DNA of 64,000 bases, from contig JAFUNF010000006.1 in the NCBI GenBank assembly GCA_017473085.1, positions 248,001 through 312,000 of the forward strand, in the 5' to 3' direction. This stretch comes from Clostridia bacterium. Lineage in GTDB: Bacteria; Bacillota; Clostridia; Oscillospirales; CAG-272. Both the position numbers and the translations under genes were made by a program. Shown here in pieces: positions 55,922 to 63,223 of this stretch; positions within the stretch are counted from its first letter, which is position 1, and every line of letters starts with the position of its first letter. The notes below the pieces were generated by a model that searched no databases, was not told the DNA's origin, and was given only the letters and a program-made list of their open reading frames with translations.

Positions 55922-57316
55922 ATGAAAAATAAGCTTAAGACTTCTCTTGTTCTTGTGGCGTTGATCTTAGTATGTCTTATATTCGGTAGCTGCTCATCGT
56001 ATTTTTTATCCGATTCAAGGTCAATAAAATCTACCGATATAAACGAGCTTGGGGAATTAATTATTTATTACACAGATGGTACCTTTGAAAATCTAGGTGT
56101 TGTTGTGGGCAAGGAAGGCGAGCAAGGTGCTCAAGGTGTAGCCGGAAACGACGGAAAAGACGGTAAGGACGGCGCAAACGGAAAAGATGGTATTGATGGC
56201 AAAGATGGAGTTAATGGTGCCGACGGAAGTATTACCATTATAGATGGCTCCTCTACTGATGCAACTCAAATTGCAATTTCAAAATGCCTATTAAATTCTG
56301 TTTCTATCGGTTGCACATTTACTAAAATCGAAAACGGATTAACTAGTAGCTATGGTTCCTCAGGCTCTGGAGTTATCTACAAAATTAACAAAGAAGCTGG
56401 AGAAGCAATTATTGTAACAAATCAGCACGTTGTTTATGATAGCGAAAGCATAACATCAAACGGAATAAGCCCAAGCATCAACGTATATTTGTATGGTTTA
56501 GAATATTCAAATTTCGCTATTGAGGCAACTTACATCGGTGGGTCTGCAAATTATGATATTGCTGTACTCAAGGTAACTAATAGTGATATTATTAAAAATA
56601 GCGATTGTTCCTCTGTTACCATAAGAGATTCCTCTACTGTTTGTGTTGGTGAAGAAACAATTGCCATAGGCAACCCAATGGGCGAGGGTATTGCTGCAAC
56701 TACTGGCATTTTAAGTGTTGATTCTGAGGAAATCGACATGAAATCAATTACTGGCACGGGATCTGTAACTCACAGAGTAATGAGAGTTGATACTCCTATT
56801 AACCCTGGAAACAGTGGTGGTGGACTTTTTGATTCAAACGGTAACCTTATTGGTATTGTAAATGCAAAAAACATTGAAAGTGATGTAGAAAACGTTGGAT
56901 ATGCAATTCCTTCAAGCATTGCTATCGGAATTACTGAAAATATTCTCTACTATTGTGATGGTGTGACATCAACAGCACCGATGCGTGCTTTACTAGGCAT
57001 ATCTGTCGGTTTAGACAATCCTCACGCAGAGTTTGACGCTTCGACAGGAAAAACCTTTATTGTTGAGGATGTAGTGGTACATGGTGTCAATAGCGACAGT
57101 GTGGCAAAAGATATTTTATGTGAAAATGACATATTGAAGTCTGTGTCAATTAACGACGGCGAAGCAATTCAATTGACAAGACAATTTATGATAATTGACG
57201 CACTTTTGTATGCGCACGTAGGAGACACAGTTAACGTAACTTATTTGAACAGCAATCAAGAAGAATGTAATGCCTCATTCGTAATTACAGAAAGTATGCT
57301 TCAAGAATACCCATAA
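55922..57316 (+). CDS. HtrA-like serine protease lipoprotein with a collagen-like stalk
   Basis: A 464-residue exported protein with three parts. The signal ends in FGSC (lipidated Cys24). Residues 63-102 are thirteen Gly-X-Y triplets rich in GKDG, a collagen-like stalk. Residues about 120-340 are a trypsin-like S1C protease: NQHVV (His169), NYDIAVLKV (Asp212) and NPGNSGGGLF (Ser298), all three catalytic residues present. A PDZ-like C-terminal region (about 350-460) has ENDILKSVSINDG. It probably acts outside the membrane in quality control or processing. AAGGAGG precedes ATG 55922. Confidence 0.88.
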   Translation: MKNKLKTSLVLVALILVCLIFGSCSSYFLSDSRSIKSTDINELGELIIYYTDGTFENLGVVVGKEGEQGAQGVAGNDGKDGKDGANGKDGIDGKDGVNGADGSITIIDGSSTDATQIAISKCLLNSVSIGCTFTKIENGLTSSYGSSGSGVIYKINKEAGEAIIVTNQHVVYDSESITSNGISPSINVYLYGLEYSNFAIEATYIGGSANYDIAVLKVTNSDIIKNSDCSSVTIRDSSTVCVGEETIAIGNPMGEGIAATTGILSVDSEEIDMKSITGTGSVTHRVMRVDTPINPGNSGGGLFDSNGNLIGIVNAKNIESDVENVGYAIPSSIAIGITENILYYCDGVTSTAPMRALLGISVGLDNPHAEFDASTGKTFIVEDVVVHGVNSDSVAKDILCENDILKSVSINDGEAIQLTRQFMIIDALLYAHVGDTVNVTYLNSNQEECNASFVITESMLQEYP

Positions 57317-57321
57317 ATAAC

Positions 57322-57359
57322 AAAAAATGCTACACAAGGCAAATTGTGTAGCATTTTTT
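57322..57359 (+). terminator. Terminator of the HtrA-like gene
   Basis: AAAAAATGCTACACA/TGTGTAGCATTTTTT hairpin and T-run, 6 bp after the stop. Confidence 0.85.
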
Positions 57360-57376
57360 AGTGAAATATAGTTAAA

Positions 57377-57420
57377 TTTGTTAACATTTGTTAATAAATA
57401 AGCTTTTTTGTTAACAAATT
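57377..57420 (+). promoter_or_regulatory. Phased TTTGTTAA repeats upstream of the glycosyltransferase promoter
   Basis: TTTGTTAA occurs at 57377, 57387 and 57407, spaced 10 and 20 bp. The outer copies also form an inverted repeat (AATTTGTTAAC 57375-57385, GTTAACAAATT 57410-57420). They end 13 bp before the -35 element, a usual place for an activator or repressor site. Confidence 0.5.
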
Positions 57421-57432
57421 AGTGTTATATTA

Positions 57433-57461
57433 TTGACAATTTACTCAGTTTGTGATAGAAT
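57433..57461 (+). promoter_or_regulatory. Promoter of the glycosyltransferase
   Basis: TTGACA (57433-57438) and TAGAAT (57456-57461), 17-bp spacer. Confidence 0.7.
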
Positions 57462-57560
57462 AAATTGAAAATCTTCTTATTGTTGTGTGCAACAAAAACC
57501 TACTGTTTTGATTTGATAATTTAGTCAACAAAAGGGTTCTTATTAACAAGGAGAAAATTT

Positions 57561-58763
57561 ATGAATAACACAAAAAAAATCCGTGTTTTGATTACATATA
57601 TAGAATCAGGTATGGGACACATCGTCTCTGCTCGTGCAATATCAGATGCATTACGCAGTAAATATAATGACTCATTTGAAGTAATTGAAAAGCATGTTTT
57701 GCGTGATAGTGATAGCGATATTCTTAAAAAATATGAAAGATTTTTAGTTTCAGAAGTAAAAAAGCATTCTCTTCTTCCAGGATATTGTGCTTTACAAATG
57801 GCATCAATGCACCTTTTTGGCTCTAAAAATACACTAAGATTTGTCCACAATTGCGTTTACAAGAAGCAAACTCTTGCTCTATTGGACGAATACAAAAAAT
57901 ATAATCCTGACATTATTGTATGCACCCACTATTTTTGTCTATTCGCAGCAAATGAGTACAGAAATAAAATTTCCCCCAATACACTTGTTGTTAATTATTG
58001 TCCTGACAATAATGTACATGGTTGGTGGGATAATCGTGCAGACAGGTTATATACTAACAATCCCAAAGCAACCGCTGACGCATATAAGCAAAAATTTACA
58101 AAAGACCAAGTGCTTGAAGCCTTCTACCCTGTTCGCGACAGTGTTTTGAATGTTACAGAAAGCAAAACCTATTACAGAGAAAAGTTTGGATTGCCACAGG
58201 ACAGCTTCACAATAGTAGTTGCTAACGGTCTTTACGCTTTCAATAAAACAAAGCGAATTTGCAACGAAATTATGAAAAGCGATAAACCCATCACTCTTTG
58301 CATTCTGGCAAGTAGCAGTAAAAAAATTAAAAATTATTTTGATAGCATAACTTTAAATGTTAAACCAAATATAACACTAAAAACCTTTGGATATTTAGAA
58401 AATGCTCCTGAGCTATATGCTGCAGCTGATTTGTTTTTGACCAAGGGCGGTCCAAATGCTATTCTTGACAGTGTTACAGTTGGTACTCCTGTACTTGTTG
58501 ATTTCTGTGCTTCTCCCATTGAACGCTCCACAACAAAGTTATTTGTACATAACAAGGGATGTGGTCTGGAAATTAAAACAGCTAAGGGGATAAGGGCCAA
58601 GATCGAAGAATTTGCCACAAATCCAAACACTTTGGATCACTACAAGGAAGCAACTATGTTTTTTGATAAATCAAAAAATGGTGCATTAACAATAGCTGAT
58701 GATATTTATAAATTATCTGTTGATAAATTTGGTCTAAAAATTAATGCTGATTCATTAGTATAA
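57561..58763 (+). CDS. UgtP/MGDG-synthase-type glycosyltransferase
   Basis: A 400-residue GT28-family enzyme, probably adding glucose or galactose to diacylglycerol to make membrane glycolipids. The N-terminal domain has ITYIESGMGHIVSARAISDAL, the MGDG-synthase pattern (sGxGHxxaA). The C-terminal UDP-sugar site is seen in AADLFLTKGGPNAILDSVTVGTPVLVD, close to the MurG/UgtP GGxxT block but with PNAI in place of the Thr-Glu part. It has no membrane segment and should be peripheral. AAGGAG precedes ATG 57561. The repeats before its promoter suggest dedicated control. Confidence 0.85.
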   Translation: MNNTKKIRVLITYIESGMGHIVSARAISDALRSKYNDSFEVIEKHVLRDSDSDILKKYERFLVSEVKKHSLLPGYCALQMASMHLFGSKNTLRFVHNCVYKKQTLALLDEYKKYNPDIIVCTHYFCLFAANEYRNKISPNTLVVNYCPDNNVHGWWDNRADRLYTNNPKATADAYKQKFTKDQVLEAFYPVRDSVLNVTESKTYYREKFGLPQDSFTIVVANGLYAFNKTKRICNEIMKSDKPITLCILASSSKKIKNYFDSITLNVKPNITLKTFGYLENAPELYAAADLFLTKGGPNAILDSVTVGTPVLVDFCASPIERSTTKLFVHNKGCGLEIKTAKGIRAKIEEFATNPNTLDHYKEATMFFDKSKNGALTIADDIYKLSVDKFGLKINADSLV

Positions 58764-58767
58764 ACAT

Positions 58768-58797
58768 AAAAAAAGCTACCCAAGGGTAGCTTTTTTT
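58768..58797. terminator. Bidirectional terminator
   Basis: AAAAAAAGCTACC/GGTAGCTTTTTTT hairpin with T-runs both ways between converging genes. Confidence 0.85.
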
Positions 58798-58826
58798 GCA
58801 TCAACTCAAGGTTATTTAGGGAGAGA

Positions 58827-59536
58827 TTAACCTTTTTTCCCATCATCAAATTCTTGATCTTCTTGAGATGAATTGATACCTTCATTAAATTGAGATTGAT
58901 CTTTCGGCTTATCCTTTTGAGTGTTGGCTCCGCCCCACTCGTCTTTATATTCAAACCAATTTTTTGAAAACTCTTCCTCAAGCTTGTTTTGCCAATTTTC
59001 TACATCATGCTCAATTTCGCTTTTAATCGTTTCCTTAAATTGCTCTACCCGATCATTTCGCTTATCTTCTAAAGGCTTATCCAATTCTTTGAGCTCATTA
59101 TTTTTTTCATTAAATCCATCAATATATGGTAGCAGTGCTTCTTCTAATGCAGAAATAGATATATACATCCCTGCATCGATTTTCTTTAAGTCCTCAGAAA
59201 TACTCAAAATTTCATTTAGTTGCTCTTCAATATTCTCGTCAGAAGTCTCTATCTTAGACTGGATAATTTCAATGCTATTCAAATATTCTGAATAATTATC
59301 ATCAAGGCTAACAATATCCTTTAATGATTCAGCAAACAACTTAAGCTGAGCTTCCAATTCATCTGTTTTTACCTTTGCATCTTCCTTTATCTTTTCAAGA
59401 GTATTGCTTTTTTCGGTCTTTTCTAAATCATATATTCCAAAATAAAGCTCTCTTATAGAAACATTTGAATATTCATCCTCGCTAAGCTGACCACCCTTTG
59501 AAATATAATCCTTGATTAAAGCTAACTTTTGACCAT
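58827..59536 (-). pseudogene. C-terminal part of the RsgI-like anti-sigma gene, out of frame
   Basis: This frame continues the protein of 59537-60187 after a one-base shift. Read one base over at the T-run 59547-59550 (plus strand), the protein would go on ...EAEKYGVDGQKLALIKDY, then an acidic, helical region with repeated Glu/Lys (about 200 residues, coiled-coil-like) ending FDDGKKG. As it stands, the fragment has only a TTG start at 59357 and no ribosome binding site. Together both parts make a gene of about 453 codons. It is either a real frameshift mutation or a homopolymer error in the sequence. The acidic tail resembles that of the lipoprotein at 60774-62042. Confidence 0.75.
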
Positions 59537-60187
59537 CTACACCGTATTTTCAGCCTCTTTATTCAATTCGGGGTTCTCAACACCAGTAATGACAACTCCA
59601 AGAATTTTTCTACTTGAAAACTCTTTCGTAAATGCACCCTTTATTATCTCGGTCATTTTTTCATTTTTTTCACCATTTACAGTCACAGCAGTTGTCATAA
59701 CTGCATTATCTGCTCTTTCAGTTGAAATATAACCAAGCTCTAAACAATTATCAATTATGGTTGTTACCACTTGTTCATAAGGCTTTCCTGTAAGCTCAAC
59801 ACCATACAGAAGCACCTCGGCATCCTCATTAAGTGGACTAACTGAAGTTACCATTCCATCCTCATCGTAAGATATCTCTATCGAAGGGTTAATGTCTATG
59901 ATAAAGTGTCCACCATTTATAAAAGGATCCTCTTCCTTGTTCATAAGCTTCAACGATACTATTGAAATCAATGCAACAATTAAAATTAGTACAACAGAAA
60001 GAATTACACTTTTTTTTGCTGTAAAGCCTGAACTGTATTCTTCACTTCCGTATCCGCTTGCAAGAGCGGTTTTTTTTATTTTTACTCCGTTATTAGTGGA
60101 TATACCACACTCTATCGCAACCCTTGAAAAATCAGGTGTTGCGATATTGTTTATTTCATTTTTTATCTTTTTTTCTATCTTCTTCAT
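59537..60187 (-). CDS. Membrane anti-sigma factor with RsgI-like outer domain (N-terminal part)
   Basis: A 216-residue single-pass protein. Residues 1-59 are cytoplasmic and basic, resembling short ECF anti-sigma ends (EINNIATPDFSRVAIECG) and not the SigI-binding RsgI domain. A membrane segment spans about 60-82. The outer part has HFIIDINPSIEISYDEDG, matching the middle domain of RsgI, where proteins of this family self-cleave at Asn-Pro (here Asn100-Pro101). The gene starts 5 bp after the ECF sigma gene, with GGAGGG before ATG 60187, so the two are a sigma/anti-sigma pair. A TAG stop after ENTV is caused by a likely frameshift; see the entry downstream. Confidence 0.8.
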   Translation of the reverse strand: MKKIEKKIKNEINNIATPDFSRVAIECGISTNNGVKIKKTALASGYGSEEYSSGFTAKKSVILSVVLILIVALISIVSLKLMNKEEDPFINGGHFIIDINPSIEISYDEDGMVTSVSPLNEDAEVLLYGVELTGKPYEQVVTTIIDNCLELGYISTERADNAVMTTAVTVNGEKNEKMTEIIKGAFTKEFSSRKILGVVITGVENPELNKEAENTV

Positions 60188-60192
60188 AAACC

Positions 60193-60705
60193 TTATCCCT
60201 CCACCTGTTTTTTTAGTATTTTTATTGCTTCGCTATATCTCCATGCAACAGTGCCTCTCGGTATGCCTAGATGCTCTGCAATTTCTCTTTCCTTTAAACC
60301 AGAATTTTTCAAAAGAACGATTTCCCTGTCCTGCTGACAGAGCTTTTCTATTGCAAACTTCAACATAACTTTGGTTTCGGTATCAGTGTCGCCACTTTCT
60401 GAATTAACAAATTTAGGATCTTCGGAAAAATCAACTGAGATTTCTCGTTTTTGCTTCTGTAAGTAATTTATTGATTTGTTTTTTGCTATTTTCAAAATCC
60501 ATGACTTGTAGCCATTTCCCCTAAAATCCTTTGTGTTCTTCCAAACGGATATAAAGGTTTCCTGGGAGAGATCGTTTGCCGTAGCTTCAATTTTTAATAT
60601 GCTGAAGCATACAGAAAACACGAGCTTATACAACTTAATATAAAGCTTCTCAAAGGCCTTTTCGTCGCCTTGAGCTATACTTTTTGCCAAGCTATCAAAG
60701 TTCAT
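60193..60705 (-). CDS. ECF-type RNA polymerase sigma factor
   Basis: A 170-residue sigma factor with only regions 2 and 4. Region 2 (about 17-85) includes LYKLVFSVCFSIL and NDLSQETFISVWKN; region 4 (about 110-165) includes LCQQDREIVLLKNSGLKEREIA and a helix-turn-helix GIPRGTVAWRYSEAIKILKK. It is of the ordinary ECF kind and not SigI, although its partner downstream carries an RsgI-type outer domain. GGGAGAG precedes ATG 60705. The promoter contains an inverted repeat around the -10, and the anti-sigma gene follows at once. Confidence 0.92.
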   Translation of the reverse strand: MNFDSLAKSIAQGDEKAFEKLYIKLYKLVFSVCFSILKIEATANDLSQETFISVWKNTKDFRGNGYKSWILKIAKNKSINYLQKQKREISVDFSEDPKFVNSESGDTDTETKVMLKFAIEKLCQQDREIVLLKNSGLKEREIAEHLGIPRGTVAWRYSEAIKILKKQVEG

Positions 60706-60729
60706 TTTTCTCTCCCATTTACCGTTTAA

Positions 60730-60760
60730 TTAATGATTATATTATAGCATTAATCATTAA
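60730..60760 (-). promoter_or_regulatory. Inverted repeat around the sigma-gene -10
   Basis: TTAATGATT (60730-60738) and AATCATTAA (60752-60760) are perfect 9-bp arms separated by 13 bp, with the -10 hexamer in the gap. A repressor bound here would block the promoter. AT-richness makes chance repeats possible. Confidence 0.4.
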
Positions 60761-60769
60761 CAATCTCAA
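60741..60769 (-). promoter_or_regulatory. Promoter of the ECF sigma gene
   Basis: Minus-strand TTGAGA (60764-60769) and TATAAT (60741-60746), 17-bp spacer; a housekeeping-type promoter. Confidence 0.6.
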
Positions 60770-60773
60770 GATA

Positions 60774-62042
60774 TTATCTTTGATTTTTCTTTTCTTCCTT
60801 AATTCTGTCAAATTCCTTCTTTGCATCGTCGATTTGCTCTTGGAATTCCTTTTCTACCTGTTCTTCAAGCTCTTCAAACTCGGACTCAAATACATCAATT
60901 AAGCCCTGCTTAATTTCTGATATATCAAGATCTTCCTTAAATTCATCGACTTCCTTTTCATGTTGCTTAACTATATCCTTAAGCTCTTCAAGCTTTGATA
61001 CATCAACATTTTCGCCTATAACACCCTTAATTTCTTCAAGCTCTTCTTCGGAAAACTCATACTTATCGTGATCGTATTTTTCAATGATCGCTTTGAGTTG
61101 GTCCTTGATTTCAACAAACTCCTCGCCAACTAACTCAGTATCAATATACTTCTCAAGTGCTTGAACGTTCAATTTACCATCAAGAGCAATCTCTTCTATA
61201 CTTTCGATGCCTAAAATACTCATTATTTCTTGTGTGTCTTCCTCTGATAGCTCTATGTTTAGTGCTTTATCTTCAAATTTCTTGAAAATATCTTTAATAT
61301 CTTCCTTAGTGTTCCATTTTTCTAAGTACTCATCGCCATACATCTCGGCTACGCGTCTCTTAGCTTCCTTTTTGAGCTCTCCAAAGCGCTCTTCCATTTC
61401 TTTTCTAAGCTCTTCACCAATTTGTGCAGCCTCTGTGTTTAACGTTTCCTTAAGCATTTTAGATAGCTCTTCTATGCTCATTTCAACGCCTATTTCATAA
61501 GTCATTTCTGGATCATGCTCCATTATAGACTCAATAAGACGTAATTTTGCAGGTGTAAGCTTCTCGTAAATCTCAGGATCTTCTTCCTTGAGCTTTTTAA
61601 CTATTCTTTCATCATAGCTTCTTGGATCCTTATTTACAATTGCTTTTTCACTTCCTAACTTTGCGCCCTTTTCAGCGAACTCTTCAATGATAGATACTAA
61701 TTCATCTGTGTCCGCAGTAACGGTAAGCTTAACGTTTTGATTTTCTTCTGTTAAATAGCCAAGCTCCTCACACAAGGAAACTATTTTTTTAGTAGCCTCC
61801 TCTACGCTCATGCCCTCAATTTCTTCTCCGCTCAATAGTACAAGTGCATCATCGTTTGCACCATAGGCCTCTACGACGGTGTTACCATCTACTATTAATT
61901 CTACGGAAGGGTTAACGTCAATTGTAACATAAGAATAACCCTCAACCTCTGTCTCCTGTGTTAAATCCATACAGGATGCAAATGGAATTGTTAGACAGAA
62001 TACTAACAATAGTGCCAATAGCTTAAAATAAGATTTTTTCAT
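60774..62042 (-). CDS. RsgI-domain lipoprotein with acidic helical tail
   Basis: A 422-residue exported lipoprotein: lipobox FASC (Cys24). Residues about 35-120 match the outer RsgI domain (SYVTIDVNPSVELIVDGN, ALVLLSGEEIEGMS), including the Asn44-Pro45 self-cleavage motif. There is no membrane segment beyond the signal and no sigma-binding part. Residues 125-422 are highly charged, rich in Glu and Lys, and probably long helices or coiled coil. GAGG precedes ATG 62042. It is directly upstream of the sigma/anti-sigma pair on the same strand and looks like a paired or decoy form of the anti-sigma outer domain. Its promoter may differ from the housekeeping type. Confidence 0.8.
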   Translation of the reverse strand: MKKSYFKLLALLLVFCLTIPFASCMDLTQETEVEGYSYVTIDVNPSVELIVDGNTVVEAYGANDDALVLLSGEEIEGMSVEEATKKIVSLCEELGYLTEENQNVKLTVTADTDELVSIIEEFAEKGAKLGSEKAIVNKDPRSYDERIVKKLKEEDPEIYEKLTPAKLRLIESIMEHDPEMTYEIGVEMSIEELSKMLKETLNTEAAQIGEELRKEMEERFGELKKEAKRRVAEMYGDEYLEKWNTKEDIKDIFKKFEDKALNIELSEEDTQEIMSILGIESIEEIALDGKLNVQALEKYIDTELVGEEFVEIKDQLKAIIEKYDHDKYEFSEEELEEIKGVIGENVDVSKLEELKDIVKQHEKEVDEFKEDLDISEIKQGLIDVFESEFEELEEQVEKEFQEQIDDAKKEFDRIKEEKKNQR

Positions 62043-62090
62043 AACTTTTACCTCTTTCTGAAGCTTGGGCTCTTGTCCCTCTTCACTAAT

Positions 62091-62119
62091 GTAGACAATT
62101 TAAAAGACTATTTTGTTGG
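62091..62119 (-). promoter_or_regulatory. Candidate ECF-type promoter of the RsgI-domain lipoprotein
   Basis: The minus strand shows CCAACA (62114-62119), 17 bp, then GTCTAC (62091-62096), similar to the AAC/GTC elements used by ECF sigma factors. No convincing TTGACA/TATAAT pair was found in this gap. Based on weak motifs only. Confidence 0.3.
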
Positions 62120-62148
62120 AAATTTTTTCATTTTTTTGTTTTTTATAC

Positions 62149-62177
62149 TTGTTGAAGAATTATATATATGGTAAAAT
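62149..62177 (+). promoter_or_regulatory. Promoter of the 62202 gene
   Basis: TTGTTG (62149-62154) and TAAAAT (62172-62177), 17-bp spacer; the 159-bp gap is divergent with the lipoprotein gene. Confidence 0.5.
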
Positions 62178-62201
62178 GATATAGAAAAAGGAGTGATTAT
62201 A

Positions 62202-63221
62202 ATGATTATTGCTGAAAATGCTTTTTACCTGTTTGGTATGGGTCATCGTGAAAAATACCTTTATAAATGTGGGAGCTTAATTCGTATTGCCGATAATTCT
62301 GTAATTCATAAGTGGGCCGTTATGAAGGAAAGCTTCATATATGACGAATACACCATTATTTTAACCCTAACTAATGGTCAAATTGTAAAGCTATACGAAA
62401 ATGAAATAGGCTTTTACATAAATGATGTATGCTTAGCCACAGGTAAATTAAATTTACCCAGCTTTGAGGAATACAAATACCCAAAGCAACTTCGAATTTT
62501 ACATCACGAGGTATTGATTAGCTTCCTTGATAATATACCTGTGCCAAATTTTTATGTCTACAATACAGCATGGTATCGTGATGGTGCTATGATGGCATTA
62601 GTACTTGAAAAGACAGGAAATATTCATTTGCTACAAGATTGGGCGCTATCCATAACTCAACTATATGACAGAAACAACAAAGGAAATTGTGAGCCTGACA
62701 ATTTAGGACAGCTTGCGTTTGTTCTTTCGTTTTTTGTGGATAAAAGCTATCCCTTGATACAAGACATTATTGCCGAAGCTAAAAGAATAATGAAAAACGG
62801 ACTTTTAACTGGCATGACTGACTACAATCATCACGAAATATATTCTACCTTATGGTTAAGGCTTGCTCTTGAAAGGCTTGGTATTTCAACGGATTTCATA
62901 AAAATTCCAGAGGAATTTGATAGCTATGCACGTATGTTCTGGATGGACAAAAGGGATATTGAGACTAAAACCCCCTTCTCCAACGAATACGATTATAGAT
63001 ATCCTTATCTTTGGTGGGCAGTTAAGCACTTCGAAAATGAAGAGATTGATGATAGCTTTCTTGAAATTCGTTATCCAATGAGCTGGGAAAGCTACGCAAG
63101 TGAAGCAAAATACGAAAAAATTGCACCACTATCTAAAAACTATGCCGATAATTCGTTCAGTGCCCCACACTCATGGCACGCTTCAGAAATGTTTATGTAT
63201 TTAATAGAAAAGAGGAAATAA
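62202..63221 (+). CDS. Unknown protein, six-hairpin glycosidase-like
   Basis: A 339-residue cytoplasmic protein not firmly recognised. Residues about 1-85 look like a beta-rich start; from about 95 on it is helical with blocks such as NTAWYRDGAMMALVLEKTGN, CEPDNLGQLAFVLSFF and HHEIYSTLWLRLALERLG, the kind of Trp/Arg-Asp and helix-pair pattern seen in (alpha/alpha)6 six-hairpin glycosidases. ATG 62202 has AAAGGAG 8 bp before it; a GTG at 62193 overlaps that site. The ADP-ribosylglycohydrolase-family gene starts 2 bp downstream, so the two are almost certainly co-transcribed and may act on the same sugar-linked substrate. The enzyme class is a guess. Confidence 0.65.
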   Translation: MIIAENAFYLFGMGHREKYLYKCGSLIRIADNSVIHKWAVMKESFIYDEYTIILTLTNGQIVKLYENEIGFYINDVCLATGKLNLPSFEEYKYPKQLRILHHEVLISFLDNIPVPNFYVYNTAWYRDGAMMALVLEKTGNIHLLQDWALSITQLYDRNNKGNCEPDNLGQLAFVLSFFVDKSYPLIQDIIAEAKRIMKNGLLTGMTDYNHHEIYSTLWLRLALERLGISTDFIKIPEEFDSYARMFWMDKRDIETKTPFSNEYDYRYPYLWWAVKHFENEEIDDSFLEIRYPMSWESYASEAKYEKIAPLSKNYADNSFSAPHSWHASEMFMYLIEKRK

Positions 63222-63223
63222 AA

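Noticed and set aside
56107..56226. Gly-X-Y DNA repeat as an assembly artefact or CRISPR-like array
   Set aside because: It is in frame within a coding sequence, the codons vary, and there are no spacers.
59545..59552. Programmed -1 ribosomal frameshifting in the anti-sigma gene
   Set aside because: The site GCT GAA AAT is not a classic slippery heptamer and no strong downstream structure was seen; mutation or base error is simpler.
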